A DNA stretch of 61,128 nucleotides from Oscillospiraceae bacterium (lineage in GTDB: Bacteria; Bacillota; Clostridia; Oscillospirales; Oscillospiraceae): contig JAFSET010000076.1 in NCBI GenBank assembly GCA_017435615.1, positions 1 to 61,128 on the forward strand. Reading direction: 5' to 3'. The position numbers and the translations under genes are program-made. Shown here one piece after another: positions 34,017 through 42,793 of this stretch. The notes below the pieces were generated by a model. It worked only from the letters and a program-made list of their open reading frames with translations, had not been told where the DNA came from and did not search any database. The number at the start of each line of letters is the position of its first letter. Within the stretch, counting starts at the first letter, position 1.

Positions 34017-34964
34017 ATGCTTTTATTGGGTTTTGACATTGGCGGCACAAAATGTGCCGTGATCACCGCCCACTGGGACGGTCAAACCATCAACCTGTTA
34101 AATAAAGACAAATGCGCCACCGATCACACCGTTTCCCCACAGCAAATGATCGAAAAGCTGATAGTGATGGCTGACGGGATCCTGGAGGACAAGCCGGAGG
34201 CCATCGGCATTTCCTGCGGCGGACCTTTGGACTCCCAAAAGGGTATCATTATGAGTCCCCCCAACCTGCCCGGCTGGGATGATGTGCATATTGTGGAGCA
34301 ACTCAAGGCTCACTACGGCGTGCCGGTCCACCTGCAAAACGATGCCAACGCCTGTGCGGTGGCGGAGTGGAAATTCGGTGCCGGTCAGGGCACCAAAAAC
34401 ATGGTCTTTATGACCTTCGGCACCGGTCTTGGTGCCGGTCTGATTTTGGACGGAAAGCTATATTCCGGCACCAACGACAATGCCGGTGAGCTGGGCCATA
34501 TCCGACTGGACCGTTTTGGCCCTGTAGGCTTTGGCAAAGCAGGCTCCTTTGAAGGCTTCTGCAGTGGCGGCGGACTGGCTCAATTGGGCTACCTAAAAGC
34601 CCTGGAGCTGGCACAGATGGGTAAATACCCCCTGTATTTCCAAAAAGGCATGACCCAGCAGGACATTACCGCCAAGTCCATTGCCGATGCGGCCCACGCC
34701 GGTGACGAAACAGCCCGAGAAGTATTCCGCATTTGCGGTGAGTATTTAGGCAAGGGCCTTTCCATCGTCATTGACCTGCTAAACCCGGAGGCTGTGGTCA
34801 TCGGCAGTGTATTTGCGCGTAGCCGGGATCTGCTGTGGGATGCCGCTGCGGCTGAGATCGAAAAAGAGGCGCTTTCCGCCGCTGCCGCCTGCTGCAAGGT
34901 ACTCCCTGCGGCCTTAGGCGAGCAAATCGGTGACTACGCCGCCATTGCCACCGCTTTATTGTAA
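34017..34964 (+). CDS. ROK-family sugar kinase
   Basis: A 315-residue ROK protein. The N-terminal phosphate loop DIGGTKCAV and the catalytic Asp in LQNDANACAVAEWKFG are conserved, and GTGLGAGLILDG and AGELGHIRLD give the second phosphate motif and the zinc-His region. The usual CxCGxxGCxE zinc cluster is missing: the site reads FCSGGGLA. It may thus belong to a zinc-less ROK branch; there is no helix-turn-helix, so it is a kinase rather than repressor. AAGGAGG precedes the ATG. The SIS isomerase gene follows on the same strand. Confidence 0.85.
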   Translation: MLLLGFDIGGTKCAVITAHWDGQTINLLNKDKCATDHTVSPQQMIEKLIVMADGILEDKPEAIGISCGGPLDSQKGIIMSPPNLPGWDDVHIVEQLKAHYGVPVHLQNDANACAVAEWKFGAGQGTKNMVFMTFGTGLGAGLILDGKLYSGTNDNAGELGHIRLDRFGPVGFGKAGSFEGFCSGGGLAQLGYLKALELAQMGKYPLYFQKGMTQQDITAKSIADAAHAGDETAREVFRICGEYLGKGLSIVIDLLNPEAVVIGSVFARSRDLLWDAAAAEIEKEALSAAAACCKVLPAALGEQIGDYAAIATALL

Positions 34965-34973
34965 TGGTTATAA

Positions 34974-35035
34974 AAAAGCCTTCTCCTTGAGGAGAAGGTG
35001 GCAGCCCGAATGGGCTGACGGATGTGGTGGCGTAA
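34974..35035. repeat. Hairpin repeat between the ROK and SIS genes
   Basis: CCTTCTCC..GGAGAAGG (34982-35000), then GGCAGCCCGAATGGGCTGAC, forming two hairpins. A related first hairpin sits at 19421. I read it as a dispersed repeat that also may act as a weak terminator. Confidence 0.5.
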
Positions 35036-35066
35036 TAAACACCCGGTAATGATAAGGAGAATGAAT

Positions 35067-35693
35067 ATGTTAAAGGAATTGATGACACGCTATCCGCAGT
35101 TAACGATCTGCCAGGAGCAAATCGAAGCTGCCGCAAAGGCAATGATCGCCTGCTACGAAGCAGGCGGAAAAATACTCATCTGCGGCAACGGCGGAAGCTG
35201 CTCCGACAGTGACCATATTGTGGGTGAGCTGATGAAGGGCTTTTTGAAGAAACGGCCTCTTTCTCAGGAGCTGAAAGCAAAAATGAAGGCCTCCACAGAG
35301 CTGGTAGATGACGAGCTGCTGTCCCGGCTGCAAGGAGGCCTCCCGGCCATTGCGCTGCCTGCCATCCCGGCCCTGAACAGCGCGTTTTGCAACGATGTAG
35401 ACCCGGAGCTGGTGTATGCACAGCCCCTGATGGGCCTGGGCCGTCCGGGAGATATCTTAATTGCCATCAGCACCTCCGGCAATTCCAAAAATGTCTTCGG
35501 CGCGGTAAAGGTTGCCAAAGCGCTGGGCCTGACCGTCATCGGTCTGACAGGCTCCACCGGCGGCAAGCTGAAGGCTCATGCGGATATTCCTATCTGCGTA
35601 CCGGAAACAGAAACCTATAAGATCCAGGAGCTGCACCTACCGGTGTACCACTACCTGTGCGCCGCCACCGAGGCCCATTTTTATCAGGAGTAA
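35067..35693 (+). CDS. SIS-domain sugar isomerase (GmhA-like)
   Basis: A 208-residue single SIS domain. The motifs GNGGSCSDSDHIVGEL and ISTSGNSKNV fit the phosphoheptose isomerase (GmhA) family, which converts sedoheptulose-7-phosphate to a heptose phosphate, but a Gram-positive without obvious heptose genes may use it for another sugar phosphate. GGAG lies 7 bases before MLKELM. It follows the ROK kinase after 102 bases and may work with it on one sugar. Confidence 0.82.
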   Translation: MLKELMTRYPQLTICQEQIEAAAKAMIACYEAGGKILICGNGGSCSDSDHIVGELMKGFLKKRPLSQELKAKMKASTELVDDELLSRLQGGLPAIALPAIPALNSAFCNDVDPELVYAQPLMGLGRPGDILIAISTSGNSKNVFGAVKVAKALGLTVIGLTGSTGGKLKAHADIPICVPETETYKIQELHLPVYHYLCAATEAHFYQE

Positions 35694-35730
35694 CGGCTCA
35701 TTTCAAAAAGACCGTCTTTCATTCGAACGA

Positions 35731-35765
35731 AAAATCCCGCTCGTTTATACGAACGGGATTTTTTT
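35731..35765 (+). terminator. Terminator after the SIS gene
   Basis: Stem AAATCCCG..TCGT/ACGA.CGGGATTT followed by TTTTT. Confidence 0.85.
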
Positions 35766-35805
35766 GCATCATTTTTCAAATTGAACTTGTTAACTTATAT
35801 GAATA

Positions 35806-36387
35806 TTATACGGATTCGTATGTTTTTCTCATTGTTTCCCGGTCATAATCCAAGAAATACTGCTCCAGCTTTATATAGAATTCTTTATATTTCTCCACAT
35901 CGAAAAACACGATATCGCAGCCTCTGTCATCGTAAACAGAAAAAATACACTGATTTTCAAAGGATACAAAACTCATCAACGGATGAACCTGACATTCTAT
36001 TTGGCTTTTCAATATATTTTCGAACGTAACGAAATCAATGTTATAAGAAATGTATCTTTTCACAGCCGATGTGTCATCATCAATCTCTTGTAAATCAAGA
36101 AGCATACTTCTATCGAGCTCAACTATCTCATCAATATTCAGCCCAAAACCGGCCCCATCGTATGCGTATCCATCCTTATCAAAATACCTATGGTAAAACG
36201 CCGCATCCATTCTTTTATTGTCAAACAAGATATTTGCAATATTTATGGCTCTGCGAAATGCGTTATCCATGTATTCTTTGTCCTCACCAATTCCCAATTC
36301 ACATCTCAAAGCCAATTTGTTATTGTAAAACCACGGTTGCTGATAAAGAAAGGAACCATCTAATATTTGTTTACTAACACGACACAC
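35806..36387 (-). CDS. DUF3885-like protein
   Basis: A 193-residue cytoplasmic protein. The N-terminal part WFYNNKLALRCELGIG and C-terminal DDRGCDIVFFDVEKYKEFY are typical of DUF3885 proteins, whose function is unknown. I placed the start at a GTG seven bases after AAAGGAG; the frame is open for ten further codons upstream. It lies in an AT-rich block with the next two genes, beside a tRNA cluster. Confidence 0.65.
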   Translation of the reverse strand: MCRVSKQILDGSFLYQQPWFYNNKLALRCELGIGEDKEYMDNAFRRAINIANILFDNKRMDAAFYHRYFDKDGYAYDGAGFGLNIDEIVELDRSMLLDLQEIDDDTSAVKRYISYNIDFVTFENILKSQIECQVHPLMSFVSFENQCIFSVYDDRGCDIVFFDVEKYKEFYIKLEQYFLDYDRETMRKTYESV

Positions 36388-36522
36388 AGGTTTACTCCTT
36401 TCGGCGCAACTCACCATAACTTAAATTCATTTTTGTCAGAATAATTATATCACACACGGTATGATTTTGCAATTGGGTGCGGTAGGTCAACAAATCAATG
36501 GGAAGTGTTGTATATGGACAGA

Positions 36523-36927
36523 CTACTTATTCTTCCTAAACACGAATATCGTTCCCATTGCCGCAAAAACAACGCCGAACAATGAAACTATCATGTAAAA
36601 AATATCAGAACCATCTTCATATACAATATACGTATCGTTTGCAAAATAGTATATATCTATTTGATCACCTATTTTAAAGCTTGACTTATAGGTATTTAGT
36701 TTCGTTGTTATTCTTTCTCCGTTCACTTCCAACTCAACATAAGTTGTATGGTCTAAAGGAAACTCAGGGTCACCCGTTTCTTGATCTTCTATTCTGACAA
36801 TTTTTGCAGTTGTATATATCCGCTCGTCTTTTTCCGTGAGTATGGAAATATATTTGGCTATTCCAAAGATTGCAAACGATAATCCGATCAAAATAAAAAG
36901 CGCACCAATCGCTTTTGTTACTTTCAC
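36523..36927 (-). CDS. Small membrane protein, DUF3592-like
   Basis: A 134-residue protein with a membrane segment near each end (residues ~5-27 and ~107-127) and a beta-rich extracytoplasmic domain between, where HTTYVELEVNGERI and KIGDQIDIYYF fit DUF3592. The GTG start was preferred because AGGGGG lies 9 bases upstream; an ATG eight codons earlier lacks one. AT-rich, function unknown. Confidence 0.6.
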   Translation of the reverse strand: MKVTKAIGALFILIGLSFAIFGIAKYISILTEKDERIYTTAKIVRIEDQETGDPEFPLDHTTYVELEVNGERITTKLNTYKSSFKIGDQIDIYYFANDTYIVYEDGSDIFYMIVSLFGVVFAAMGTIFVFRKNK

Positions 36928-37053
36928 TGTAATGATCCCCCTATTTTTCAATCATATCTTGGTCATGTTCTAATATAAGCTAAATCTTTCCTGATAATAA
37001 ATCTATATTTTTATAAACTTCATGCCAGTCTTTCATAAGATAACCGCCTGTGA

Positions 37054-37404
37054 TTACTTATTTAATTTACTTTTCGCAGTATTTATCGAGGAAATAAGTA
37101 ATTTCTTAACTTCAATACACTTGTCAAGAATATCTCTATTATCGTAATATCCACTTTCAATTAAAAGTTCTAACCAATATTCACTTTCAGAGCACTCTTT
37201 AAGTGCAATCTGAAGTTTGGCAATAAAATCAGCAGTACCGTGTCCGTAAAAAGCCTCACGGATATTCGCACCAACTGATGTGCCCGAACGGATAAGTTGA
37301 TTTGTAAGTACACTTTCCTTTTTGCTCTGTTTTATATAATTGCAAACCTTGATTATCTGTAAAGCAAATTCTTTAGATTTTGTGATCAACGGACTATCTG
37401 CCAT
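37054..37404 (-). CDS. Four-helix-bundle protein (S23-like)
   Basis: A 116-residue helical protein of the type once called 23S rRNA intervening-sequence or four-helix-bundle protein. LIRSGTSVGANIREA and ECSESEYWLELL are the family hallmarks. Such genes occur as intervening sequences in rRNA and as stand-alone genes of unknown function. Here it is next to five tRNA genes and in an AT-rich block. Confidence 0.85.
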   Translation of the reverse strand: MADSPLITKSKEFALQIIKVCNYIKQSKKESVLTNQLIRSGTSVGANIREAFYGHGTADFIAKLQIALKECSESEYWLELLIESGYYDNRDILDKCIEVKKLLISSINTAKSKLNK

Positions 37405-37539
37405 AATATTACCACCCTTCTTAATAAAACAATATCATTTTAAAAATAAAAATGCAAGGCAAAGCCTTGCAAAAAAACTTATTACTTCTTACCTATTACT
37501 TATTACTTCCCAAAAAATCCTGAATGCAATTTTAGGTAA

Positions 37540-37599
37540 GAGTGAAGAGGTAAGAGGTAATAAGTAAAAATCCTGAACGCTGTCGCATTCAGGATTTTT
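37540..37599 (-). terminator. tRNA-cluster terminator with repeated flank
   Basis: Hairpin AAAAATCCTGAA/TTCAGGATTTTT (37566-37599) ends at the tRNA-Cys 3' end. The flank GAGTGAAGAGGTAAGAGGTAA nearly repeats that of tRNA-Leu(CAA) at 7586. Confidence 0.8.
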
Positions 37600-37674
37600 T
37601 GGAGGTACCGCCCAGATTTGAACTGGGGAATGAGAGTTTTGCAGACTCTTGCCTTACCACTTGGCCACGGTACC
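37600..37674 (-). tRNA. tRNA-Cys, anticodon GCA
   Basis: A 75-base tRNA with encoded CCA. Acceptor GGTACCG/CGGTACC, discriminator U as in tRNA-Cys, loop CTGCAAA (GCA). Last of the five tRNAs. Confidence 0.95.
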
Positions 37675-37686
37675 ATTTATAAAAAC

Positions 37687-37706
37687 AGGAACGCAAATGC
37701 GTTCCT
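37687..37706 (-). terminator. Hairpin between tRNA-Gly and tRNA-Cys
   Basis: 8-bp stem AGGAACGC/GCGTTCCT with loop AAAT and a T-run (GTTTTT) on the minus strand. It may limit tRNA-Cys expression or serve as a processing site. Confidence 0.65.
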
Positions 37707-37718
37707 ATTTTATTTTAT

Positions 37719-37794
37719 TGGAGCGGGTGACGAGGCTCGAACTCGCTACCTCCACCTTGGCAAGGTGGCGCTCTACCGGATGAGCTACACCCGC
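37719..37794 (-). tRNA. tRNA-Gly, anticodon GCC
   Basis: A 76-base tRNA with encoded CCA. Loop TTGCCAA between CCACC and GGTGG gives GCC. Confidence 0.95.
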
Positions 37795-37818
37795 ATCTCG
37801 GTCCCCGATTGGGAACCG

Positions 37819-37894
<76 letters not shown>

Positions 37895-37935
37895 ATATTG
37901 AGCAGAGCATTCAGCTCTGCTCAGATGCTTTTATA

Positions 37936-38012
37936 TGGCGACCCGGAACGGACTCGAACCGTCGACCTCCAGCGTGACAGGCTGGCGTGCTAACCGACTG
38001 CACCACCGGGCC
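37936..38012 (-). tRNA. tRNA-Asp, anticodon GTC
   Basis: A 77-base tRNA with encoded CCA. Loop CTGTCAC between CCAGC and GCTGG gives GTC; discriminator G as expected for tRNA-Asp. Confidence 0.95.
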
Positions 38013-38017
38013 AAATT

Positions 38018-38093
38018 TGGTGGGAACAACAGGGCTCGAACCTGTGACCCCATGCTTGTAAGGCATGTGCTCTCCCAGCTGAGCTATGCTCCC
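38018..38093 (-). tRNA. tRNA-Val, anticodon TAC
   Basis: A 76-base tRNA with encoded CCA. Loop CTTACAA between CATGC and GCATG gives TAC. First in the cluster, five bases before tRNA-Asp. Confidence 0.95.
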
Positions 38094-38137
38094 CTACCTT
38101 ACCGCATTGATGCTTGCGCACCTCAGCGACGGGTTTC

Positions 38138-38166
38138 ATTATACACAGCACTCCCCATTTTGTCAA
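38138..38166 (-). promoter_or_regulatory. Consensus promoter of the five-tRNA cluster
   Basis: TTGACA, 17 bases, TATAAT on the minus strand, 45 bases upstream of tRNA-Val. Confidence 0.88.
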
Positions 38167-38273
38167 GTGCTTTTTTTAACTTTTTTACATTTTTATTTTG
38201 TCTGAAATTAGCAAGGTTTCAATCCTATTTATTATAACGATATTTCATTTTATAGAGTCCCTATCTTACGGTA

Positions 38274-38346
38274 TCGTAGGGGCGGATGTCCACATCCGCC
38301 CCCAAAACCTATATAGCAGGATCGATGTGGGTATCGACCCCTACGA
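38274..38346. repeat. TCGTAGGG-type inverted-repeat element
   Basis: TCGTAGGGGCGGATGTCCAC... and ...GATGTGGGTATCGACCCCTACGA form a two-hairpin element of 73 bases. It is followed by CCACAAACTGAAATCATCTT (38366-38385), like the tails of the other copies. Confidence 0.7.
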
Positions 38347-38383
38347 ATATGATTTTTAAATGATTCCACAAACTGAAATCATC

Positions 38384-39880
38384 TTAAAGCACCGGGATCA
38401 GGAGCAATTGGTCCTTTTCCGGGTCTTGCTGCAAATTGTTAGCCTCCCGGATGGACTGGACGGTAGAGCCGTTTTCTTTTGCCAGCTCCCAAAGGCTCTT
38501 TGTGCCCGGCTTTCTCAAAATCACGCTGGGCCGCAAGGGGTCTTTTTCCGTCTGCTCTGCCACTGTCAGCCCGGTGACCGTACAGATCTGCTGCATACCA
38601 TACACCCCGGTATCCAACAGCACCTCCCCACGCAGCATGGTAGACTCCTGGGTCGGCACTGCCTGAAGCTTTCCGGAATTACCGCACACCACATCCAGGG
38701 CGCTTCCCTCCGGCAATTCCATGGAAAGCTCCTCCTGCCAATGGGTTATCCCGGACTGCAAAACCCCTTCGGTGTCGTAATACAGGACCTGAAAATGCCC
38801 GGGGATCTCCAGGATGACCTCCTGAGGCTTTCTCTGCTTATGTCCAAAGCCCGGATAGAATGTAACATCAGCCACCCGGCTGCCGCCAAAGGGTGCCGTC
38901 TGCTCCGCACGCAGCCGCTGGCTTTGTCTTTGACTGACCGCCGGCACTGACAGTTCCTGGGTATGGACCGTAACCTCTCGGTCCGGACTGTAGGCGTCCT
39001 CAACCACCGGGATCTGACACAGCTTATAGATCATATACTGCCCGGACAGGCCTGCCTTTAACCGCAGACGGCCATCCATACAGTCTAATTCCATAGCGGT
39101 CACCAGGGGCATGACCTGGGCCTGGGCTTCTGTATCATATTGCTCCTGCAGCTCCGCATACTGGGAGAAGGGAATTTCAAAATCCCAGGATGACAAAGCC
39201 CCCTCCTGTGTGCGGTACAAGATATGCAGCCAGGTACTGCCACGGAATATGACCTTATCCCCCAAAACCTTTTGCTCCCGCACCTCCGGCTGCAAGCTGT
39301 AACGGATCAGCTTTTCCAGTTCAGGGGCTGAGGTAGGCACACTCAGCTCCTCATCCAGCATAAACGCCTTCTCCCCTGCCTCAGCAGCCATAGAGATCGG
39401 CTCTTGCTTCTGCAAAAGCTGGATATCCTCCGGAAGTCCCGCCGGTGTGTAGAGCGTCAATTGCTCCGGCAGCCACACCTGGGCCATCACACTGGCTGTT
39501 GCCCGGACCATCAGCTTCCTGCCGGACACTGTACGGGCATCCACCGACCGGACCAGGCCGTGACACAGGATATCGCCGTCCACATCCGTTTGGGGAATAT
39601 CCCACTTAAAGGTCATAGGGATCCAGGTTTCCACGCACTGGGCCTGCGAGCCATCCTCCGGCGCGTACAGCACCCAAACCATTACGCCGCAGCTCACGCC
39701 TACCGTATCACTTTGCCATTCCTTACCCCGGATCAGCACCTGGGCCCACGCCGAAAGCACCCGTCCCACATCCGGCATCCCATCCGGAAGCCGCAGCTCC
39801 TGGGTCTGTTCCTGGGTCAACACCTCCGACTTTACTTTCTGCATACAACGGGTATTGCCGGTTTCAAACTGCAATTGCAT
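38384..39880 (-). CDS. SPOCS (DUF3794) and LysM domain protein, spore-coat type
   Basis: A 498-residue protein. Residues ~30-440 contain repeated SPOCS/DUF3794-type beta domains (for example RLPDGMPDVGRVL and GGSRVADVTFYPG), and the C-terminal 50 residues are a LysM module (KSLWELAKENGSTVQSIREANN). The architecture resembles SpoVID/SafA-type spore-envelope morphogenesis proteins of clostridia, which attach coat layers to the cortex. There is no signal peptide, as expected for a mother-cell protein. AAGGAG lies 9 bases before the ATG. Confidence 0.85.
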   Translation of the reverse strand: MQLQFETGNTRCMQKVKSEVLTQEQTQELRLPDGMPDVGRVLSAWAQVLIRGKEWQSDTVGVSCGVMVWVLYAPEDGSQAQCVETWIPMTFKWDIPQTDVDGDILCHGLVRSVDARTVSGRKLMVRATASVMAQVWLPEQLTLYTPAGLPEDIQLLQKQEPISMAAEAGEKAFMLDEELSVPTSAPELEKLIRYSLQPEVREQKVLGDKVIFRGSTWLHILYRTQEGALSSWDFEIPFSQYAELQEQYDTEAQAQVMPLVTAMELDCMDGRLRLKAGLSGQYMIYKLCQIPVVEDAYSPDREVTVHTQELSVPAVSQRQSQRLRAEQTAPFGGSRVADVTFYPGFGHKQRKPQEVILEIPGHFQVLYYDTEGVLQSGITHWQEELSMELPEGSALDVVCGNSGKLQAVPTQESTMLRGEVLLDTGVYGMQQICTVTGLTVAEQTEKDPLRPSVILRKPGTKSLWELAKENGSTVQSIREANNLQQDPEKDQLLLIPVL

Positions 39881-39936
39881 TTTCAGTCACTCCTTATCCT
39901 GTTTCGCTGTTATACAGTATGTTGTACCGGACAAGG

Positions 39937-40086
39937 TTATGACCGTCTGATCACACACAGTCCTAAAATTCCTATTCCGATGGCAAAGCACTTGCTCAAA
40001 AAACCACCCTCGATCCACATTCCGATCAGAAGCCCCAGGCCAAAGGCGATCAAGATACAGCCCCAAAGCTGATCCCGTCTGCACAT
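39937..40086 (-). CDS. Small two-span membrane protein, 49 residues
   Basis: ATG to TAA, 49 residues beginning MCRRDQLWGCILIAFG and ending CVIRRS, with two hydrophobic helices around a short Glu/Gly turn. The presumed ribosome binding site GGGGGTG is the 3' arm of the liv terminator hairpin, and the terminator's T-run directly adjoins the ATG. Gene order livF-small protein-SPOCS on one strand suggests that it is read by read-through or its own weak promoter. Function unknown. Confidence 0.55.
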   Translation of the reverse strand: MCRRDQLWGCILIAFGLGLLIGMWIEGGFLSKCFAIGIGILGLCVIRRS

Positions 40087-40090
40087 AAAA

Positions 40091-40122
40091 ACACCCCCTG
40101 CAAAAGCTTATGCAGGGGGTGT
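40091..40122 (-). terminator. Terminator of livHMGF
   Basis: Perfect 12-bp stem ACACCCCCTGCA/TGCAGGGGGTGT with an 8-base loop and TTTTT on the minus strand, six bases after the livF stop. The U-tract ends at the next start codon. Confidence 0.85.
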
Positions 40123-40128
40123 GTGAAA

Positions 40129-40827
40129 TTATCCGCCCAAGTAGGCCTTGCGGACCTCGTCACTGCGTGCAAGCTCCGGACCGGTACCGCTGAGGGTAAT
40201 ACTGCCGGTTTCCAGCACGTAGGCACGGTCTGCGATCTGCAGAGCCTTACTGGCATTTTGCTCCACCAGCAAAATGGTGGTGCCTGCCTTATGCAGGTCT
40301 TTGATAATGGAGAAGATCTGATCCACCAAAATCGGTGCAAGGCCCATGGAAGGCTCGTCCAGCATCATCAGCTTGGGATGACTCATCAGCGCGCGGCTCA
40401 TGGCCAGCATCTGCTGCTCACCGCCGGACAAGGTTCCGGCCACCTGATGTCGCCGTTCCTTCAAACGGGGGAACAGATCAAACACCATATCCAGGTCCTC
40501 TTTGGACACATTCTTCTGGGTAAACGCACCCATATCCAGGTTTTCCTGAACACTCATTTGCAGGAAAATACGCCGTCCCTCCGGCACATGGGCCAGTCCG
40601 TGACGAACCAGCTTATAGGCATCGGTATGCGAAATGCTCTCCCCCATAAAGGTGATCGAGCCGCTGCGGGGATGCATCAAACCGGAAACGGTCTTCAAAA
40701 TGGTGCTTTTACCGGCACCGTTGGCACCGATCAGGGCCACAATCTCGCCTTCGTTGACCTCAAAGGACACGCCCTTAATGGCGTGAATGGCGCCGTAATA
40801 CACATGGATATCATCGATTTTCAGCAT
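40129..40827 (-). CDS. livF: Branched-chain amino acid ABC transporter ATPase
   Basis: A 232-residue ABC ATPase. Walker A GANGAGKST, signature LSGGEQQML, Walker B LMMLDEPSMGLAP and VEQN in place of the switch-His region identify LivF. It pairs with LivG to drive uptake of Leu/Ile/Val or related solutes. Its start overlaps the livG stop by seven bases. Confidence 0.93.
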   Translation of the reverse strand: MLKIDDIHVYYGAIHAIKGVSFEVNEGEIVALIGANGAGKSTILKTVSGLMHPRSGSITFMGESISHTDAYKLVRHGLAHVPEGRRIFLQMSVQENLDMGAFTQKNVSKEDLDMVFDLFPRLKERRHQVAGTLSGGEQQMLAMSRALMSHPKLMMLDEPSMGLAPILVDQIFSIIKDLHKAGTTILLVEQNASKALQIADRAYVLETGSITLSGTGPELARSDEVRKAYLGG

Positions 40828-41672
40828 GCAGCACCATCCTCCTTTTTACCCAAATAAGCCTCGATCACCGCAGGATCATCCTTGATCTGCTCCGGTGTAC
40901 CCTTGGCAATGATCTTGCCGTAGTTGACCACCACGATACCCTCACAGACATTCATAACCAGGTTCATATCGTGCTCAATGAGGATGATCGCGATCTGGAA
41001 TGTATCACGAATTCTGCGGATCTGCTCTGTCAGCTCCGCTGTTTCGCTGGGATTCATACCGGCTGCAGGCTCGTCCAGCAGCAGCACAGAGGGGTTGGTT
41101 GCCAATGCACGGGCAATCTCCAAACGGCGCTGCACGCCGTAGGGCAGGCTGCCGGCCTTCACATCCGCCACATCTGCCAGGCCCATGAACTCCAAAAGCT
41201 CCATAGCCTTTTTATCCGCTGCCTTTTCTGCCTTATAGTAGGACGGCAGGCGCAGCAAGGAGGAAAGGAACGAGCATTTGATATCCTTATGCATGCCCAC
41301 CTTCACATTGTCCATAGCGGTCATATCCGTAAACAGACGAATATTCTGGAAGGTACGGGCAATGCCCATCCGGGTCACCTTGTGGGTGGACATTCCCTTG
41401 GTATCGATGCCCCGCAGCAAAATGGAGCCACGGGTAGGCTGGTAGACACTGGTCAGCAGGTTAAAAATGGTGGTCTTACCGGCACCGTTGGGGCCGATCA
41501 GGCCGGAGATCTCCGTAGGACCGATGGTCATATTAAAGCTGTCCACAGCGGTCAGGCCGCCGAAGTCAATACCCAGGTTCCGTACATCCAGCACAGGCAG
41601 CTTATCCGCGTCCTGCTCCCGGAGGTAGCTATAGGTGGGTACCTTCACCATTTTTTTGGAATACTCAGCCAT
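40821..41672 (-). CDS. livG: Branched-chain amino acid ABC transporter ATPase
   Basis: A 283-residue ABC ATPase. Walker A GPNGAGKTT, a LivG-specific insertion (residues ~125-165), signature LPYGVQRRLEIARAL, Walker B LLLDEPAAGMNP and switch IEHD are present. An N-terminal extension of about 25 residues precedes the ATPase fold. AAGGAGG lies before the ATG. It overlaps livM by eight bases. Confidence 0.93.
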   Translation of the reverse strand: MAEYSKKMVKVPTYSYLREQDADKLPVLDVRNLGIDFGGLTAVDSFNMTIGPTEISGLIGPNGAGKTTIFNLLTSVYQPTRGSILLRGIDTKGMSTHKVTRMGIARTFQNIRLFTDMTAMDNVKVGMHKDIKCSFLSSLLRLPSYYKAEKAADKKAMELLEFMGLADVADVKAGSLPYGVQRRLEIARALATNPSVLLLDEPAAGMNPSETAELTEQIRRIRDTFQIAIILIEHDMNLVMNVCEGIVVVNYGKIIAKGTPEQIKDDPAVIEAYLGKKEDGAAC

Positions 41673-42783
41673 TGGTGCCCACCTCCTTCTTATTGGTCAA
41701 CTTGCCTAACCATTCCTTCAGGTTGCCGGTCACTACCTCGATGGCTCCCTTCAGCTTGGGAGACCAGGTGAAGAGCATGACAACGATGAGAACAATGGCG
41801 TACATGATCATCCGATAGTCTGCCAATGGGCGCATCAGCTCCGGCAGCAGTGTCAGGATCGTGGCCGCGATCACGGAGCCCAGAATGTTGCCCATACCGC
41901 CCAAAACCACAAACACCAGAATGTCAATGGAGGTGGTGAAACTGAACTTCACAGAGGTAACGTTAGACATACTCAGGCCGTATAACGCACCGGCCATACC
42001 GGCTAAGATTGCAGAGATTACAAAAGCCTTCAGCTTGAAGGACATCACATTGATACCCACAGATTCCGCAGCGATCCGGTTGTCCCGTATAGCCTTGATG
42101 GCACGACCTTCTTTAGAGTTGACCAAGTTCAGCACGATGAACAATGTGATCAGGATCAGTATAAAGCCTGTCAGAAATGTAGCAATGGGAGTAATGTTGA
42201 CTGTGCCGCGAGGACCAGCCATAACCAGCTTGCCAGCATCGGACATATGCAGTCCTTCCTCGCTAAGAAACGCAAAATGTAACCCTTTTTCATCCATACC
42301 TACGTAAAGGTTATTGGCAATATTACGAATAATCTCACCAAAGGCCAGGGTCACGATCGCCAAATAGTCCCCTCGAAGCCGAAGTACAGGAATACCAATG
42401 ATCAGGCCCATAATAGCGGCAAATATCCCGCCAAGGACCATAGAAAACACCAGCCGCAATGTAGCATCAGGAATCAGTCCCTGCAGTGCAGTGGATGTCA
42501 CCGCCCCCACAAAAGCACCTACACCCATAAAGCCGGCGTGACCCAAGCTTAATTCGCCGGAAATACCCACCACAAGGTTTAATGAAATAGCCAAAACGAT
42601 GTATACGCAAATAGGGATCAATTGTCCGCGCATAGCATAGGAAAGCATGCCTGCAGAGTCCAAAAGCTGCATGATAACAAACGCCACGATCACCACTGCA
42701 TAGGTTGAAAATGTGGTGCGGCGTGTTTTATTGTTCCACAGGGAACGAATCGGATTATTCATGGAATGAATGTTCTTTTTCAT
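41665..42783 (-). CDS. livM: Branched-chain amino acid ABC transporter permease
   Basis: A 372-residue permease with about ten membrane segments; the family motif SLGHAGFMGVGAF and LRLRGDYLAIVTLAFGEI are clear. The start MKKNIHS was chosen for GAGGTG 6 bases upstream; the frame reaches farther into livH without a binding site. It starts 10 bases after the livH stop. Confidence 0.92.
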   Translation of the reverse strand: MKKNIHSMNNPIRSLWNNKTRRTTFSTYAVVIVAFVIMQLLDSAGMLSYAMRGQLIPICVYIVLAISLNLVVGISGELSLGHAGFMGVGAFVGAVTSTALQGLIPDATLRLVFSMVLGGIFAAIMGLIIGIPVLRLRGDYLAIVTLAFGEIIRNIANNLYVGMDEKGLHFAFLSEEGLHMSDAGKLVMAGPRGTVNITPIATFLTGFILILITLFIVLNLVNSKEGRAIKAIRDNRIAAESVGINVMSFKLKAFVISAILAGMAGALYGLSMSNVTSVKFSFTTSIDILVFVVLGGMGNILGSVIAATILTLLPELMRPLADYRMIMYAIVLIVVMLFTWSPKLKGAIEVVTGNLKEWLGKLTNKKEVGTNG

Positions 42784-42793
42784 CGCAAGCACC

